From assembly GCF_000013865.1 (NCBI RefSeq), contig NC_007948.1, forward strand, positions 1,984,001 to 2,048,000: a stretch of DNA of 64,000 bases, read 5' to 3'. The first letter of the stretch is position 1, and the number at the start of each line of letters is the position of its first letter. The notes under the pieces are model-generated. The model did not search any database. It was given only the letters and a program-made list of their open reading frames with translations, and was not told where the DNA came from. The translations under genes were made by a program, and so were the position numbers. This DNA is from Polaromonas sp. JS666. Its GTDB lineage: Bacteria; Pseudomonadota; Gammaproteobacteria; Burkholderiales; Burkholderiaceae_C. Positions 7,594-16,238 of this stretch are shown in pieces.

Positions 7594-7995
7594 ACGCCGG
7601 CTGATGCTACTGGACGACCGGGGTTACCAACTAGACAGCCGGGCGTTTGCCCCTCCCTTTTCTCGGCAATAGGACGATGTCTGCCTCTGGCCGGGTGCGG
7701 GTGCCGCAATCATCTCAATCGGCGCCACATTGCCGACACCCAACCTACCGATGTCAACGTCGGGCATGGAGCGAGCAGCTTGGATAACCCTATGTCGTCA
7801 GTCAGTCTTTGGCAGAAGATCTCTTTTGAACGATGCGCTCACCCGCCAGCTTGCCGAGGCGACCGGCCAGACCGTAACAGGGCGGGTGCCAAGGGCCGCG
7901 TGAGTAAGATCGTTAGCCATCCCGCAGGGTAGACTCAGACAACCTCGACGGTTCAAAATGCCCGGGCTCTTTAACCCCTTTCTGATCAATCCTTG
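7594..7995. other. 402-bp stretch without a supported gene
   Basis: No frame with a start, ribosome binding site and coherent protein was found on either strand. It contains several short GC-rich partial palindromes (for example GGGCGTTTGCCC near 7640), but nothing that could be named as a promoter or terminator. Confidence 0.4.
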
Positions 7996-8685
7996 ATGCG
8001 GAAGTTTAGCGAAAACATGCCCGAACACCCGAACAGCGAAGCCCTTGCTCGTCGTGTTGTGCGACGAAACCACGGAGAGGATGGCGCGGCTTCGGAGATA
8101 GCCCCCTCGGAGGGGTCACCGACCCGCTCCGAGCGCTACCCCGTCCAACTGATGAGCTGGGCGACCTCCCCCTACTTCGGGGCGCAGGAGAATGAAGACA
8201 TGGTTCGGTGCATCCTAGGGGCCAGCAAGCCAGCTCGACGTATGAACTGGGATGCCGAGATCGGCAACTGGCGGGTTGAAATAAAACTCAGTACGGACAG
8301 GACGCGTCCCAAATGGAGCGGCCTCCTCAGGAAGGGAAAACTTCCCTGGCATCACATCGTGCTTGTTTGGCGCCGCCCGGTTCCAGCGCCGAACAAAGAC
8401 CATCCGTTGGACGCTCGTTTCATTTTCATCGTCCTTCGGCGTCAGACGGTCGTCGCGCTGGTAGGGCACCAGACGAATAACAACAAGAATGGCGGCCAGT
8501 TCAACATCCCGGCCTACATCCTTCGGGGCGGCATGCCCAGGTTCGGCTGCAGGCCGCCTGGGCGAGAAGTCCCGTACTTGCGAGCAGGGAGGCGCAGCCT
8601 GCAGGAGTTGGAGGCGTTCGGCGCTGACCTCGCAGCCACCCCGCCTAAGCCGCCGCTGATGCGTCGTCCGCGCCCCCACCTGTGA
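7996..8685 (+). CDS. Hypothetical protein with possible restriction-nuclease core
   Basis: 229 residues if started at the ATG at 7996; a TTG directly before it and an internal ATG at 8017 are alternatives. The central part reads MNWDAEIGNWRVEIKLSTD, a D-x(n)-E-x-K pattern like that of PD-(D/E)XK nucleases. It is followed by WHHIVLVWRRP and FIFIVLRRQTVVALVGH, which look like core beta strands. The C-terminus is Pro/Arg-rich. No family is recognised. The neighbourhood of nuclease and defence genes supports, but does not prove, a nuclease role. Confidence 0.55.
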   Translation: MRKFSENMPEHPNSEALARRVVRRNHGEDGAASEIAPSEGSPTRSERYPVQLMSWATSPYFGAQENEDMVRCILGASKPARRMNWDAEIGNWRVEIKLSTDRTRPKWSGLLRKGKLPWHHIVLVWRRPVPAPNKDHPLDARFIFIVLRRQTVVALVGHQTNNNKNGGQFNIPAYILRGGMPRFGCRPPGREVPYLRAGRRSLQELEAFGADLAATPPKPPLMRRPRPHL

Positions 8686-8977
8686 CGCTGCATCAGCGGC
8701 GTTCGACCGCAGATGGCCTCACCACAGTCCAAGAGCCATGGCCGCATGACTCAGCTCCCACGCGAGATCTCATCGAGTTAGGGAGAAATGGCCTGGAACA
8801 CAAGCAGCGAAGGAGCAAGTCTCGCCCAACTAGGACGAACCACGTCTTCGTCGAAGGGGGCCAGCCCCAGGGCCTTGGCCTGCTGGTGGTCTGAGCTGAA
8901 ATAGGTGTACTTGCCCATCAACCAAGGACTAGTGGACTGTAACGATTGAATCGAAAGTGCTCTACACAGGGAAAAGT

Positions 8978-9595
8978 TCACCACTTTCTTCCGTTACAGG
9001 TCACTAGAAGGTCTGGCTGCCAAGTAGGCTGAAGTAGGCTGGCCAACAGGGCGGCTTCTTCTTTTGGGGCGGCCATCCTCGAGTGATGAATCGCTTGTTC
9101 CACAAGGCTCTTGGCCCGAGCAGCACCCCAGCCAGCGCGATGTGCGCTCGTGAGTACAAGCCGGAGGGTGCTCACAACAATGATGTTGGGAACCGCTGCT
9201 GCCGCTCGGCGTCTCGCCCTGCGCTCATCAATGACAACGCAGGCACCGCGGCCAGCCACGGCCAGTGCGGCGCTCTCGCCGTCGTCTAGCCGTGTGCCGA
9301 GCGGAGGAGAGACGTAGCTCAAATAGACCTCGTACTCGTCGTCTGTCATCCGGACCACCTCAAGTAGGTCGCGCGATATCAAATCGGCCAGCACCGGCTC
9401 CGCGAGTAAGCCGGGAACAGGGTGCCGGCAGACTTCGCGTAACGTTCGCTGCTCGATGAGGCACTTGTGTCCAAGAGCATCGAAAATCGCAACTGGCTCC
9501 TTGGTGCCGAGCAAGTTGATGATGACGCTGGCGTCCAGGACCGGCTGGCCGCTCGGCAGATAGTCACTCAGCAAGTTCAAGCACCATCTCCCCAT
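8978..9595 (-). CDS. PIN-domain ribonuclease (DUF3368-like), last gene of the QueC operon
   Basis: 205 residues from the ATG at 9593-9595, which overlaps the end of the metallopeptidase gene by about 30 bases; a longer version starting further upstream is less likely. PIN acidic residues are visible at D21 (VLDASVIINLLG), E54, the D-G-E of DDGESAALA (residues 105-107) and D123 (VVIDERRAR). The motif set resembles the DUF3368/COG2405 group. PIN proteins cleave RNA and are frequent toxins or effectors. Its position directly after an XRE-ImmA protein matches toxin-antitoxin pairs in which a COG2856-type regulator controls a PIN toxin. Confidence 0.8.
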   Translation of the reverse strand: MGRWCLNLLSDYLPSGQPVLDASVIINLLGTKEPVAIFDALGHKCLIEQRTLREVCRHPVPGLLAEPVLADLISRDLLEVVRMTDDEYEVYLSYVSPPLGTRLDDGESAALAVAGRGACVVIDERRARRRAAAAVPNIIVVSTLRLVLTSAHRAGWGAARAKSLVEQAIHHSRMAAPKEEAALLASLLQPTWQPDLLVTCNGRKW

Positions 9596-10724
9596 CCCCC
9601 TGGTGCTCCTCGAGCGCCTGGCGCACATCGACGAGGTTCAGCTCTAGCATGGAAGCAATTTGCTGCTCGGAAAGGAGTTCGCGCTCGTGGGCAATACTTG
9701 CGAGCATAAGTGCCCGAGGCGTAAATGGCCGTCCTTCCTCGATAACGCTCATCTCCTCTGCGACTCGTCGGCGGTGCTCAAGGCCGACCTTCTGCGTGCG
9801 AAGCGACTCGAAAGTTCCTAGAGGCAGCATTTCCAAGGTTTCCATGCGTCGCGTTATTGCCTCAATGGAAACGCCAAAAAAGACGGCCAGCATTAACAGC
9901 TGCCTGACCGAGAACTCCCCTGACATCTCCTTGAGTTCCTTCGCTTTGCGCCGCAACGCGGCAGCTGGCGTCAGGAAGGCAATGCCCAGGAGGTCGCAGA
10001 ACCGCTCAGTGCGGTCGGAGGACGGCTGCCCGTCGAAATGAACGGAGATGCCCGTGGTGCGGGTGACAATATGGCCAGCCTCGTGGACGCCAGTTACACG
10101 CCGCCTGGGTAAAGGATGCAGTGAGTTCAACAAGACGAAGCCGCCGACCTTCGCGTCAAATGCTACTGCGCCGGAAATCCTTGAGGGTAGAGGGCGCTCG
10201 AACACACGAAGGCCCATTTCAAACTCCATCAATGCCCAGAGATTCTGGATGGGGCCCATCCCGATGCCAAAGCGAGAGCGCAAGTTGAGTGCGGCATCCT
10301 CTGCGTGCCGTTCAAGTGAACCCGTCTTTGGAACATCTACGGTTGGCAGGTCAACGTTGCGAGGGGCCTGGCCCAGCAATGCCTCAATCTGGAGGGTGGA
10401 GTTAGCCAGGCGGTTAAGCATGTTGGCCACTAGAACTTCGTCGTCAGCTTGTTTGGCCGTGGGAGAGCTGCGGAAGTGGACTCCAAGCTCAATGTGGGCT
10501 TCCCTCTCGTTGAGGAGCTCGCTCTCCGAGATGTCGTATAGCTCGGAAAACTGCCGAAGCTCTTGGCTCGATACAGGTCGTTTGCCAGCTTCAATTGCGA
10601 CTAGCGTGGTGCGGGCTAAGTCGAGCTTCGTTGCGGCAACCTCCTGCGTAAGCCTGTGTATCGTGCGGGCATGCCGCAGCTTTGCTCCGAGGGTGTCGGC
10701 GCGGATGTTGAGTTCGGTAGCCAT
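9564..10724 (-). CDS. XRE helix-turn-helix / ImmA-IrrE metallopeptidase fusion
   Basis: 386 residues. Residues about 12-66 form an XRE-type HTH (LGAKLRHARTIHRLTQEVAATKLDLARTTLVAIEAGKR). After a linker, residues 214-218 are HEAGH, the HExxH zinc site of the COG2856 ImmA/IrrE family, with a downstream acidic segment (RTERFCDLLGIAFLTP) as the likely third ligand region. Such proteins repress a target and cleave a regulator, or self-cleave, on signal. The start at 10724 is one base from the stop of the QueC-like gene, so translation is coupled. It is the natural candidate to bind the two palindromes in front of the operon. Confidence 0.88.
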   Translation of the reverse strand: MATELNIRADTLGAKLRHARTIHRLTQEVAATKLDLARTTLVAIEAGKRPVSSQELRQFSELYDISESELLNEREAHIELGVHFRSSPTAKQADDEVLVANMLNRLANSTLQIEALLGQAPRNVDLPTVDVPKTGSLERHAEDAALNLRSRFGIGMGPIQNLWALMEFEMGLRVFERPLPSRISGAVAFDAKVGGFVLLNSLHPLPRRRVTGVHEAGHIVTRTTGISVHFDGQPSSDRTERFCDLLGIAFLTPAAALRRKAKELKEMSGEFSVRQLLMLAVFFGVSIEAITRRMETLEMLPLGTFESLRTQKVGLEHRRRVAEEMSVIEEGRPFTPRALMLASIAHERELLSEQQIASMLELNLVDVRQALEEHQGDGEMVLELAE

Positions 10725-10725
10725 G

Positions 10726-12126
10726 TCAGTTCCTGGCGAGGTCCGCGACCCACGACTGTGGGCCGCATTCATCGAGAAATTGTGACCACTCAGTCTGGTG
10801 TTGTTTAAGGAATTTCTCCAACTGTGTTCTCACTTCTTGTATAGGCTCGCCTAGCGCACGAGACAGGCTGGCAGCCTCTGTGGCCACGCGAGTGTTCTGC
10901 GGGCTGTTTGCCAGGTCTGCCATACGCTGCATGGCGCGAATGCTGTTGAAAGCTACGTCGTGGTTCGACTTGTGGATGCGCGGCACGATACCTCGGAACG
11001 ACCCTTCAAAGGTGGTCGCAGTTAAGTCGTCAGCACGATAGTCAGTGGTGTCTTCGATGCCTGTCCACTTCAGGGCAACACGTCGTAAAAGGCAGTTACC
11101 ACACACGCCGCAGTGCATGCTCCTCTTGTCTTGACTAGAGTGGCGGGCATCGTAAGAGCACGAGCGATGGCCAGCCAGCCATGCCTCACTGGCTGACTTT
11201 TGAGAGGCCAGTTGAGCAAGCACTTGGCCTTTCGTCTGAAAGAGTGCAGGGTGCTCGAATCGTACCGTGACGTTGGTCAGCGCATTGACGAGCCTGGTCA
11301 GCCGAGAAGTGAAGCCGGGGTGGCAGCTGCGGTGTGGGGCTTCGTCACCCAGAGGCACCAGTGAGCCGCCGAGGCTACCTTGACCGTTTTCCGGGATGAC
11401 TACCTTCGCAGGCTGAGCCAAGGATGCGCCGTACCCAGCCAACATGTCGTAAATGAAGGGCCTGGACCTGAAGCTCGGTTCGGTGCGATGAGGCTCATTG
11501 AAAAAGACGGCTACCTGGACGGCCTGCATGTCTTTGTCACGCGCTCGCCCCAAGTTTTTCCAGTTCGTCAGTCGGTGGGCGGCTTGAACATTGATCAGAA
11601 TGAGTTCAGTCGTGGAAGAATCTCTCTGAACCTGATTGGCCAGTGCGAAGGAGTCCAGGCCGTTGCTGTACGGCATGAAGACTCGTTCCTGCGCCGGCAG
11701 GTCCACAAGGTGTGCTTGCCCAGAGTTGCCGGGGCGTTCCTTACGCTGCTTGAATTCAAAGTGCCACTGGTCGCCGGTCAAGTACCGAAGGGCGTCGGTG
11801 AGGCTGCCCATGACCTCTGCCGACTGCCACTTGCAGAGGTCATAGACGGGGACCTCGACGTTCAAGTTCCGGGCCCAGCCTTTGCTGTGCTGGCGGTTGC
11901 AGGCTCGGTCGGCCATGCGAACTCCGCTTAGGACAGCAGCGAGGTCATCTTGCAACGGGTCGCCTTCGACGAAGCAGTACCGTTGGATGTGCTCTGCCTT
12001 AATACGGACATGGTCTCCGAGCTTCAGTTTGATGGAATTGTTGGCGCGGCGCGGTGCCCTGTGCTCGTAAAGCAGCACCGAGCAGCTAGCCGCGGGTGAA
12101 TGGGATTCCTGCAGTTGGGTGTTCAT
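10726..12126 (-). CDS. Large QueC-like ATPase with extended N-terminus
   Basis: 466 residues, about twice the length of housekeeping QueC. An unrecognised N-terminal extension of about 148 residues precedes the PP-loop (MPYSNGLDSFAL; S154, D158, S159; the usual second Gly-rich residue is Asn). QueC-type zinc cysteines are C323, C339, C342 and C345 (SCSYDARH...HCGVCGNC). A C-terminal helical tail of about 110 residues follows. It shares little obvious sequence with the cassette-borne QueC-like protein at 2132-2893. QueC-like enzymes in defence modify bases or proteins with a deazaguanine group (known for QatC-like and CBASS type IV contexts). The start is three bases after the stop of the upstream gene. 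Confidence 0.82.
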   Translation of the reverse strand: MNTQLQESHSPAASCSVLLYEHRAPRRANNSIKLKLGDHVRIKAEHIQRYCFVEGDPLQDDLAAVLSGVRMADRACNRQHSKGWARNLNVEVPVYDLCKWQSAEVMGSLTDALRYLTGDQWHFEFKQRKERPGNSGQAHLVDLPAQERVFMPYSNGLDSFALANQVQRDSSTTELILINVQAAHRLTNWKNLGRARDKDMQAVQVAVFFNEPHRTEPSFRSRPFIYDMLAGYGASLAQPAKVVIPENGQGSLGGSLVPLGDEAPHRSCHPGFTSRLTRLVNALTNVTVRFEHPALFQTKGQVLAQLASQKSASEAWLAGHRSCSYDARHSSQDKRSMHCGVCGNCLLRRVALKWTGIEDTTDYRADDLTATTFEGSFRGIVPRIHKSNHDVAFNSIRAMQRMADLANSPQNTRVATEAASLSRALGEPIQEVRTQLEKFLKQHQTEWSQFLDECGPQSWVADLARN

Positions 12127-12129
12127 GGC

Positions 12130-12684
12130 TCAGAAGTTAGTTGGTAAGGCCATGTCGAGCGCCTGCTCGACGGACTTGCGTCGCTGGCGCGGCTTCGGTG
12201 CAGGGGGCTCCGATAAGTTGCAGCTCGGAAGCTCAGCGCGCATGCGTCGCCGTACTTCCCTTGCTTGATATTCTGGATGTTCTGCCTCGATTCGCGCAGC
12301 AACATGCTCGAAGCAGTCCTCGGCGTGGGTCTCAAGAGCGGAGTGGATGACCTGCTTATAGAGGTTGAGACTGGGCTCGGCGTTCAAGATTACCGCTCGA
12401 GCAATTTCACAGACTCGCTGTGCAGAATGGTCAGGGCTAGTGTTCTCCAGTTTCACCAGGCTCCTTTCCAGTCTTTCCTGGCCAAACATGTCGAACTCCT
12501 TGGCGGTGAGGAGAGCCCTCAGTTCCTGCTCCCATGCGGTGTCCCACCAAGCTGCGCCCGAGGCCCAGACAGCCCGCGTAATGGCATCTCTAAGGGTTCC
12601 ATCCCAGCCGGGGGAGCAAGCCGCTTTCACGGCGGCTCGCCAGAGACTGGTTTGCGGTAGCGAGTGGTGAAGGTCATCGCGCAT
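12130..12684 (-). CDS. Unknown protein, first gene of the QueC-ImmA-PIN operon
   Basis: 184 residues from the ATG at 12684, chosen because AAGGAGTG lies 8 bases upstream; longer frames reach into the promoter. The protein is helical, with WRAAVKAACSPGWDGTLRDAITRAVWASGAAWWDTAWEQELRALL near the N-terminus and a charged middle. A basic, proline-containing C-terminus (PPAPKPRQRRKSVEQ) could contact nucleic acid. No family is recognised. It is translationally coupled to the QueC-like gene, so it is probably its partner or substrate carrier. That is inference from position alone. Confidence 0.7.
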   Translation of the reverse strand: MRDDLHHSLPQTSLWRAAVKAACSPGWDGTLRDAITRAVWASGAAWWDTAWEQELRALLTAKEFDMFGQERLERSLVKLENTSPDHSAQRVCEIARAVILNAEPSLNLYKQVIHSALETHAEDCFEHVAARIEAEHPEYQAREVRRRMRAELPSCNLSEPPAPKPRQRRKSVEQALDMALPTNF

Positions 12685-12724
12685 AAATGCACTCCTTACG
12701 TCGTTGGACGCAAGTTTAGTAGCA

Positions 12725-12775
12725 TTTTCGACATTGTCAAATTTTAATAAACAAATCAATGACATTGTCAATATG
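12725..12775 (-). promoter_or_regulatory. Promoter with paired palindromic operators for the four-gene operon
   Basis: Two copies of the near-perfect dyad TTGACAATGTC (minus strand) lie at 12761-12771 and 12730-12740, exactly 31 bp (three helical turns) apart. The first supplies a -35 TTGACA, followed after 16 bp by TATTAA as a possible -10. The second sits just downstream. This is the layout of a cooperative dimer-bound autorepressor, most simply the XRE-ImmA protein of the same operon. Confidence 0.7.
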
Positions 12776-12795
12776 CCTGCGAACGGACCAGGTCA

Positions 12796-13116
12796 TCAGC
12801 GTGCTGGGAGGCGTCCTCGGCTGGCATTTCGGCGTTGAGAGAGGAGTTGGCTTTGGCGACTGGCAGGCGAATCCGTCGTCTCGTCATCGACTTCGTCGTC
12901 ATAGGCGCACCATGCCTCGCCATCGTCAGCCTCCCTGCGCAGTGGAATGCCAGACTGGTAGAGGCTGATCTCGTACACCTGCTTCTTGACATCGTGGTCG
13001 GGGGGCGGGGCGTCGCTTAGGTACCAAGGTCTCACTGCAGGTAGTTGAGTTACGGTCTTGATTCCTGGCCTGAATCGTGACTCTAGTACCGCCGGAGTGC
13101 AGCCGTCTTTCAACAT
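12796..13116 (-). CDS. Possible small protein or gene fragment upstream of the operon
   Basis: An open frame of 106 residues with a moderately convincing middle (VRPWYLSDAPPPDHDVKKQVYEISLYQSGIPLRRE) and an acidic DDGEAWCAYDDEVDDE segment. No ribosome binding site is evident, and the C-terminal 25 residues look non-coding. It may be a small accessory gene or the remains of a gene disrupted near the IS21 insertion. No family is recognised. Confidence 0.3.
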   Translation of the reverse strand: MLKDGCTPAVLESRFRPGIKTVTQLPAVRPWYLSDAPPPDHDVKKQVYEISLYQSGIPLRREADDGEAWCAYDDEVDDETTDSPASRQSQLLSQRRNASRGRLPAR

Positions 13117-13279
13117 TTACAGGCTCGCTTATGTGACCGGGACGATGGCACCAGAAGCCCCAAACGCAAATTTAATGCTGGCTTTGGAAGGTCAAATTGG
13201 CGAAGTGCGTTTTAACGCTATTTTTTGGCAAAAAAGGCGCAAGCGGAGCGCGTTTGTGCGCAAATTCAGGGGTGGTTGC

Positions 13280-13398
13280 GTATTTCAGCCCATCGTGGAC
13301 GGCGTTTCAGGCTGATGGTGGACGGCATTTCAGCATGATCGTGGACGGTGTTTCAGACTGATCGTGGACGCTGTTTCAGCGTGATCGTGGACGATTGG
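13280..13398. repeat. IS21 left-end subterminal repeats (five copies)
   Basis: Five directly repeated copies of TTTCAG-(5-6)-ATCGTGGACG at 20-23 bp spacing, the first at about 13283 and the last ending in ACGATTGGGG. They fit multiple IstA binding sites at the left end. Confidence 0.8.
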
Positions 13399-13459
13399 GG
13401 GGCGCGCAGGTGATTTTTTGAACCGGCATAGGCTTATCGTTTTTTTGCGATGGAAGCCG

Positions 13460-14998
13460 ATGCCCACAAACAGAATCACTATGCGCCGAATCAGAGAGAC
13501 ATTGCGCCTGCACCTGCAGGCAGGGCTGAGCTACAACGAGGTCGGCCGAGCGCTGAAGATTTCCAAGAGCGCGGCGGGCAAGTACGTGTCGCTGGCCCGC
13601 GTTGCCGGGGTGGACTGGGCGCTCGCTCAGACCCTCACCGACGAGCAACTGGAAGCCAGGCTGTATCGTCCGGCGCTGCCGCGCTCGAGCCACCAGTTGG
13701 CCCCCGACTTTGCGCTGGTGCACCAAGAGCTCAAGCGTGCCGGCGTCACCCTGCAGCTGCTGTGGGAGGAGTACGCCCGGGGCAACGCGCTGGCCTACAA
13801 GTACACAAGCTTTTGCGTCAAGTACCGGTTGTTCGCGCAGAGCTTGAAGCTCTCGATGCGCCAGGTCCACATTGGCGGCGAGAAGCTGTTCGTCGATTAC
13901 GCCGGACAGACCGTGCCGCTGATCAACGCGACCACCGGCGAGATCACCGCCGCGCAGATCTTCGTGGCCACGCTGGGGGCTTCGAACTATACCTACGCCT
14001 GTGCCACCGCGCGTCAGACCACCGCTGACTGGATCGGCGCTCAGGTGCGCGCACTCGAGTTCATCGGCGGCGTGGTGCGCCTGATCGTGCCCGACCAGAC
14101 CCGCGCCTTGATCAAGTACCCCGACCGCTATGACCCCGAGCCCAATCGAACCTACGAGGAGTTTGCCGCCCACTACGGCTGCGCCCTGCTGGCCGCGCGT
14201 CCAGGTCATCCCCGTGATAAACCCAAAGTCGAAGGCTCGGTGCTCCTGGTAGAGAGGTGGATTCTGGCGCGCCTGCGCAACCGCCGATTCTTCAGCCTAG
14301 GCGAGCTCAACCGCGCCATCGCCGAGCTTCTCATCGATCTGAACCAGCGCCCCTTCAAGAAGCTGCCCGGCTGCAGGAGAAGCGCCTTCGAGGCGCTGGA
14401 CGCCCCAGCGCTCAAGCCTTTGCCGGCTACCCGCTACGAGGTCAGTCGCTGGAAGAGTGCCAAGGTAAACATCGACTATCACGTCGAGTTCGACGCTCAC
14501 TACTACAGCGTGCCACACGCCCTGGTGGGCACGACGGTCGAGATGCGCATCACCGACAGCCTGGTGGAGTGCTTTGCGGCCAACCAGCGCGTGGCCTGCC
14601 ACGCCTTGAGCCACAAGCGTGGCGCCCACACCACGATTGCCGAGCACATGCCGGCGTCCCACCGCGCGCACCTGCAGTGGACGCCCGGCAAGCTGATCGA
14701 CTGGGGCAAGCGCATCGGCGTGAGCACCGCTGCCGTGGTGACCTGGCAGCTTGAGCACCGCCCGCACCCCGAGCAGGGCTACCGCGCCTGCCTGGGGCTG
14801 CAGCGCCTGGCGCGCCAGTACACGCCCGCTCGGCTGGAGGCGGCCTGTACCCGGGCGCTGTCGATCCGCTCACCCACCTACCGCAGCGTGGCCTCGATCC
14901 TCAAGAACGGGCTGGACCGCCAGCCCTCGTTGTTCACGCCCGCGACGCCCCCGCTGCCGGTCCACGAGAACGTGCGCGGCCCCGACTACTACCACTGA
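13460..14998 (+). CDS. istA: IS21-family transposase IstA
   Basis: 512 residues from the ATG at 13460; a TTG at 13418 opens a longer frame but is less likely. An N-terminal HTH (LSYNEVGRALKISKSAAGKYVSLA) is followed by an rve/DDE catalytic core: D in FVDYAGQTVPL, D in VPDQTRALI and E in KPKVEGSV. Length fits the family (about 500). IstA cuts the ends and joins them to target DNA with help from IstB. It ends four bases before the leader of istB. Confidence 0.93.
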   Translation: MPTNRITMRRIRETLRLHLQAGLSYNEVGRALKISKSAAGKYVSLARVAGVDWALAQTLTDEQLEARLYRPALPRSSHQLAPDFALVHQELKRAGVTLQLLWEEYARGNALAYKYTSFCVKYRLFAQSLKLSMRQVHIGGEKLFVDYAGQTVPLINATTGEITAAQIFVATLGASNYTYACATARQTTADWIGAQVRALEFIGGVVRLIVPDQTRALIKYPDRYDPEPNRTYEEFAAHYGCALLAARPGHPRDKPKVEGSVLLVERWILARLRNRRFFSLGELNRAIAELLIDLNQRPFKKLPGCRRSAFEALDAPALKPLPATRYEVSRWKSAKVNIDYHVEFDAHYYSVPHALVGTTVEMRITDSLVECFAANQRVACHALSHKRGAHTTIAEHMPASHRAHLQWTPGKLIDWGKRIGVSTAAVVTWQLEHRPHPEQGYRACLGLQRLARQYTPARLEAACTRALSIRSPTYRSVASILKNGLDRQPSLFTPATPPLPVHENVRGPDYYH

Positions 14999-15034
14999 GC
15001 CTTGAACCATCCACCACTGAAAGAGAGAAGACCG

Positions 15035-15772
15035 ATGTTGAATGAACACACCCTCAACCAACTGCGCAGCCTGCGCCTGGACGGCATGGTGCGCGCCATC
15101 GAGGAGCAAGCCACCAGCACCGCCGCCACGGCGCTGGGGTTTGATGAGCGGCTGACCCTGTTGGTGCAGCGCGAGGTTGCCTGGCGTGACGACCGGCGCG
15201 TCACGCGCCTGCTCAAAGCCGCCAAGCTCAAAGTCAGCACCGCTTGCGTGGAGGACCTCAACTGGCGTGCCAGCCGCGCGCTGGACCGCTCGTTGGTGGC
15301 CGCGCTGGCCGGTGGCGACTGGTTGCGCCACGGACAGAATTTGTTGATCACGGGCGCGACCGGTTGCGGCAAGACTTGGCTTGCATGCGCTCTGGCGCAT
15401 CAGGCAGCAAGATCCGGCTTCTCGGTGCTGTACACCCGCGCTGCGCGTCTGTTTGATGAACTGCAAGTGGCTCATGGCGACGGCAGCTTCGCGCGCCGCC
15501 TGACGCAGCTGGCCAAGCTCGATCTGCTGGTCATTGATGACTTTGCAATTTCTCCGATGGGCGCTGCTGAGCGCAACGACCTGCTTGAGGTGCTCGATGA
15601 CCGCGTGGGAAGCCGCTCAACTTTGATCACGAGCCAGTTGCCGGTGAAGGCCTGGCACACTTACCTGGACGACCCCACACTCGCTGACGCGATCCTTGAC
15701 CGCGTCGTGCACAGCAGCCACAAGATCGAGCTCAAAGGCAAATCGCTGCGCGACCAAGAGCAAACCCAATGA
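15035..15772 (+). CDS. istB: IS21-family helper ATPase IstB
   Basis: 245 residues, AAA+ ATPase. Walker A is [14 protein letters not shown], Walker B is LLVIDDFAI, and the N-terminus [16 protein letters not shown] is typical of IstB. The ATG at 15035 follows GAGAGAAG. It forms oligomers on target DNA and activates IstA. Intact together with istA, so the element may still be mobile. Confidence 0.93.
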   Translation: MLNEHTLNQLRSLRLDGMVRAIEEQATSTAATALGFDERLTLLVQREVAWRDDRRVTRLLKAAKLKVSTACVEDLNWRASRALDRSLVAALAGGDWLRHGQNLLITGATGCGKTWLACALAHQAARSGFSVLYTRAARLFDELQVAHGDGSFARRLTQLAKLDLLVIDDFAISPMGAAERNDLLEVLDDRVGSRSTLITSQLPVKAWHTYLDDPTLADAILDRVVHSSHKIELKGKSLRDQEQTQ

Positions 15773-15898
15773 CCCCGAGCACCACCGCCCGGGCGCCGCA
15801 GACGACTTATCCACCGCGTCGGCCGGTACGTCGCAAGCGCCGTCCGCCGCCGTGGATAAGTCTGCATCGCGCAGCTCCAACAATCGCTTCGCGACAGA

Positions 15899-16029
15899 GC
15901 GTTTCACACTGATCGTGGACGATTGAGATACATTAAACCCCTCGCTTGCGCGCACCCCCCGCGCGTCCACCATCAGCCTGAAACACCGTCCGCGATCAGC
16001 CTGAAACAGGCGTCCACGATCGCTGAAAT
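15899..16029. repeat. IS21 right-end subterminal repeats
   Basis: One direct copy of the motif (TTTCAC-ACTGATCGTGGACGATTGAG) is followed by three inverted copies (CGTCC-a-C-CATCAGCCTGAAAC and variants), the last near 16006-16027. It mirrors the left end. Confidence 0.75.
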
Positions 16030-16124
16030 CCGCAGGTGGTCGCGATTGGTCAATAGCAATGGACCTTGCACCCCCTATGGAGGAATTCGGACTTCGTGGC
16101 CCTTGGTTAGAAGTTTTTCCAGGT

Positions 16125-16183
16125 TTTTTTGATTGGCTCTATAAGCAGGGGCATCTGCTTTAGCCCTTCCTGCAATCAAAAAA
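16125..16183. repeat. Long-range inverted repeat upstream of hsdM
   Basis: TTTTTTGATTG (16125-16135) and CAATCAAAAAA (16173-16183) are perfectly complementary across a 37-base loop that itself contains AAGCAG...CTGCTT. It could form a cruciform or hairpin. It is placed just outside the IS21 right end; no function is assigned. Confidence 0.5.
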
Positions 16184-16238
16184 GTCGAAGTTTTTCTGAA
16201 CTTGAATTGGCGTCATGACATTTGCGCGATGCAGCGGG

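Larger units (their letters stand above)
13278..16034 (+). mobile_element. Complete IS21-family insertion sequence
   Basis: The two genes istA and istB lie between ends that carry several copies of a ~20-bp motif (TTTCAG-n-TGATCGTGGACG). The outermost copies are inverted relative to each other: at the left TTGCGTATTTCAG, at the right its inverted counterpart CTGAAATCCGCAGG. Multiple subterminal transposase-binding repeats are typical of IS21. Boundaries are placed at the outer inverted repeats and could be off by a few bases. No target duplication could be defined with certainty. Confidence 0.85.

Noticed and set aside
2132..12126. QatABCD or a queuosine/dpd DNA-modification cluster as explanation for the QueC-like genes
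   Set aside because: No TatD nuclease, QatA ATPase, QatB, queD, queE, tgt or dpd homologues are visible in the window.
16125..16183. Rho-independent terminator at the inverted repeat upstream of hsdM
   Set aside because: The loop is about 37 bases and the stem is AT-rich, so it does not have the form of a terminator; recorded only as an inverted repeat.
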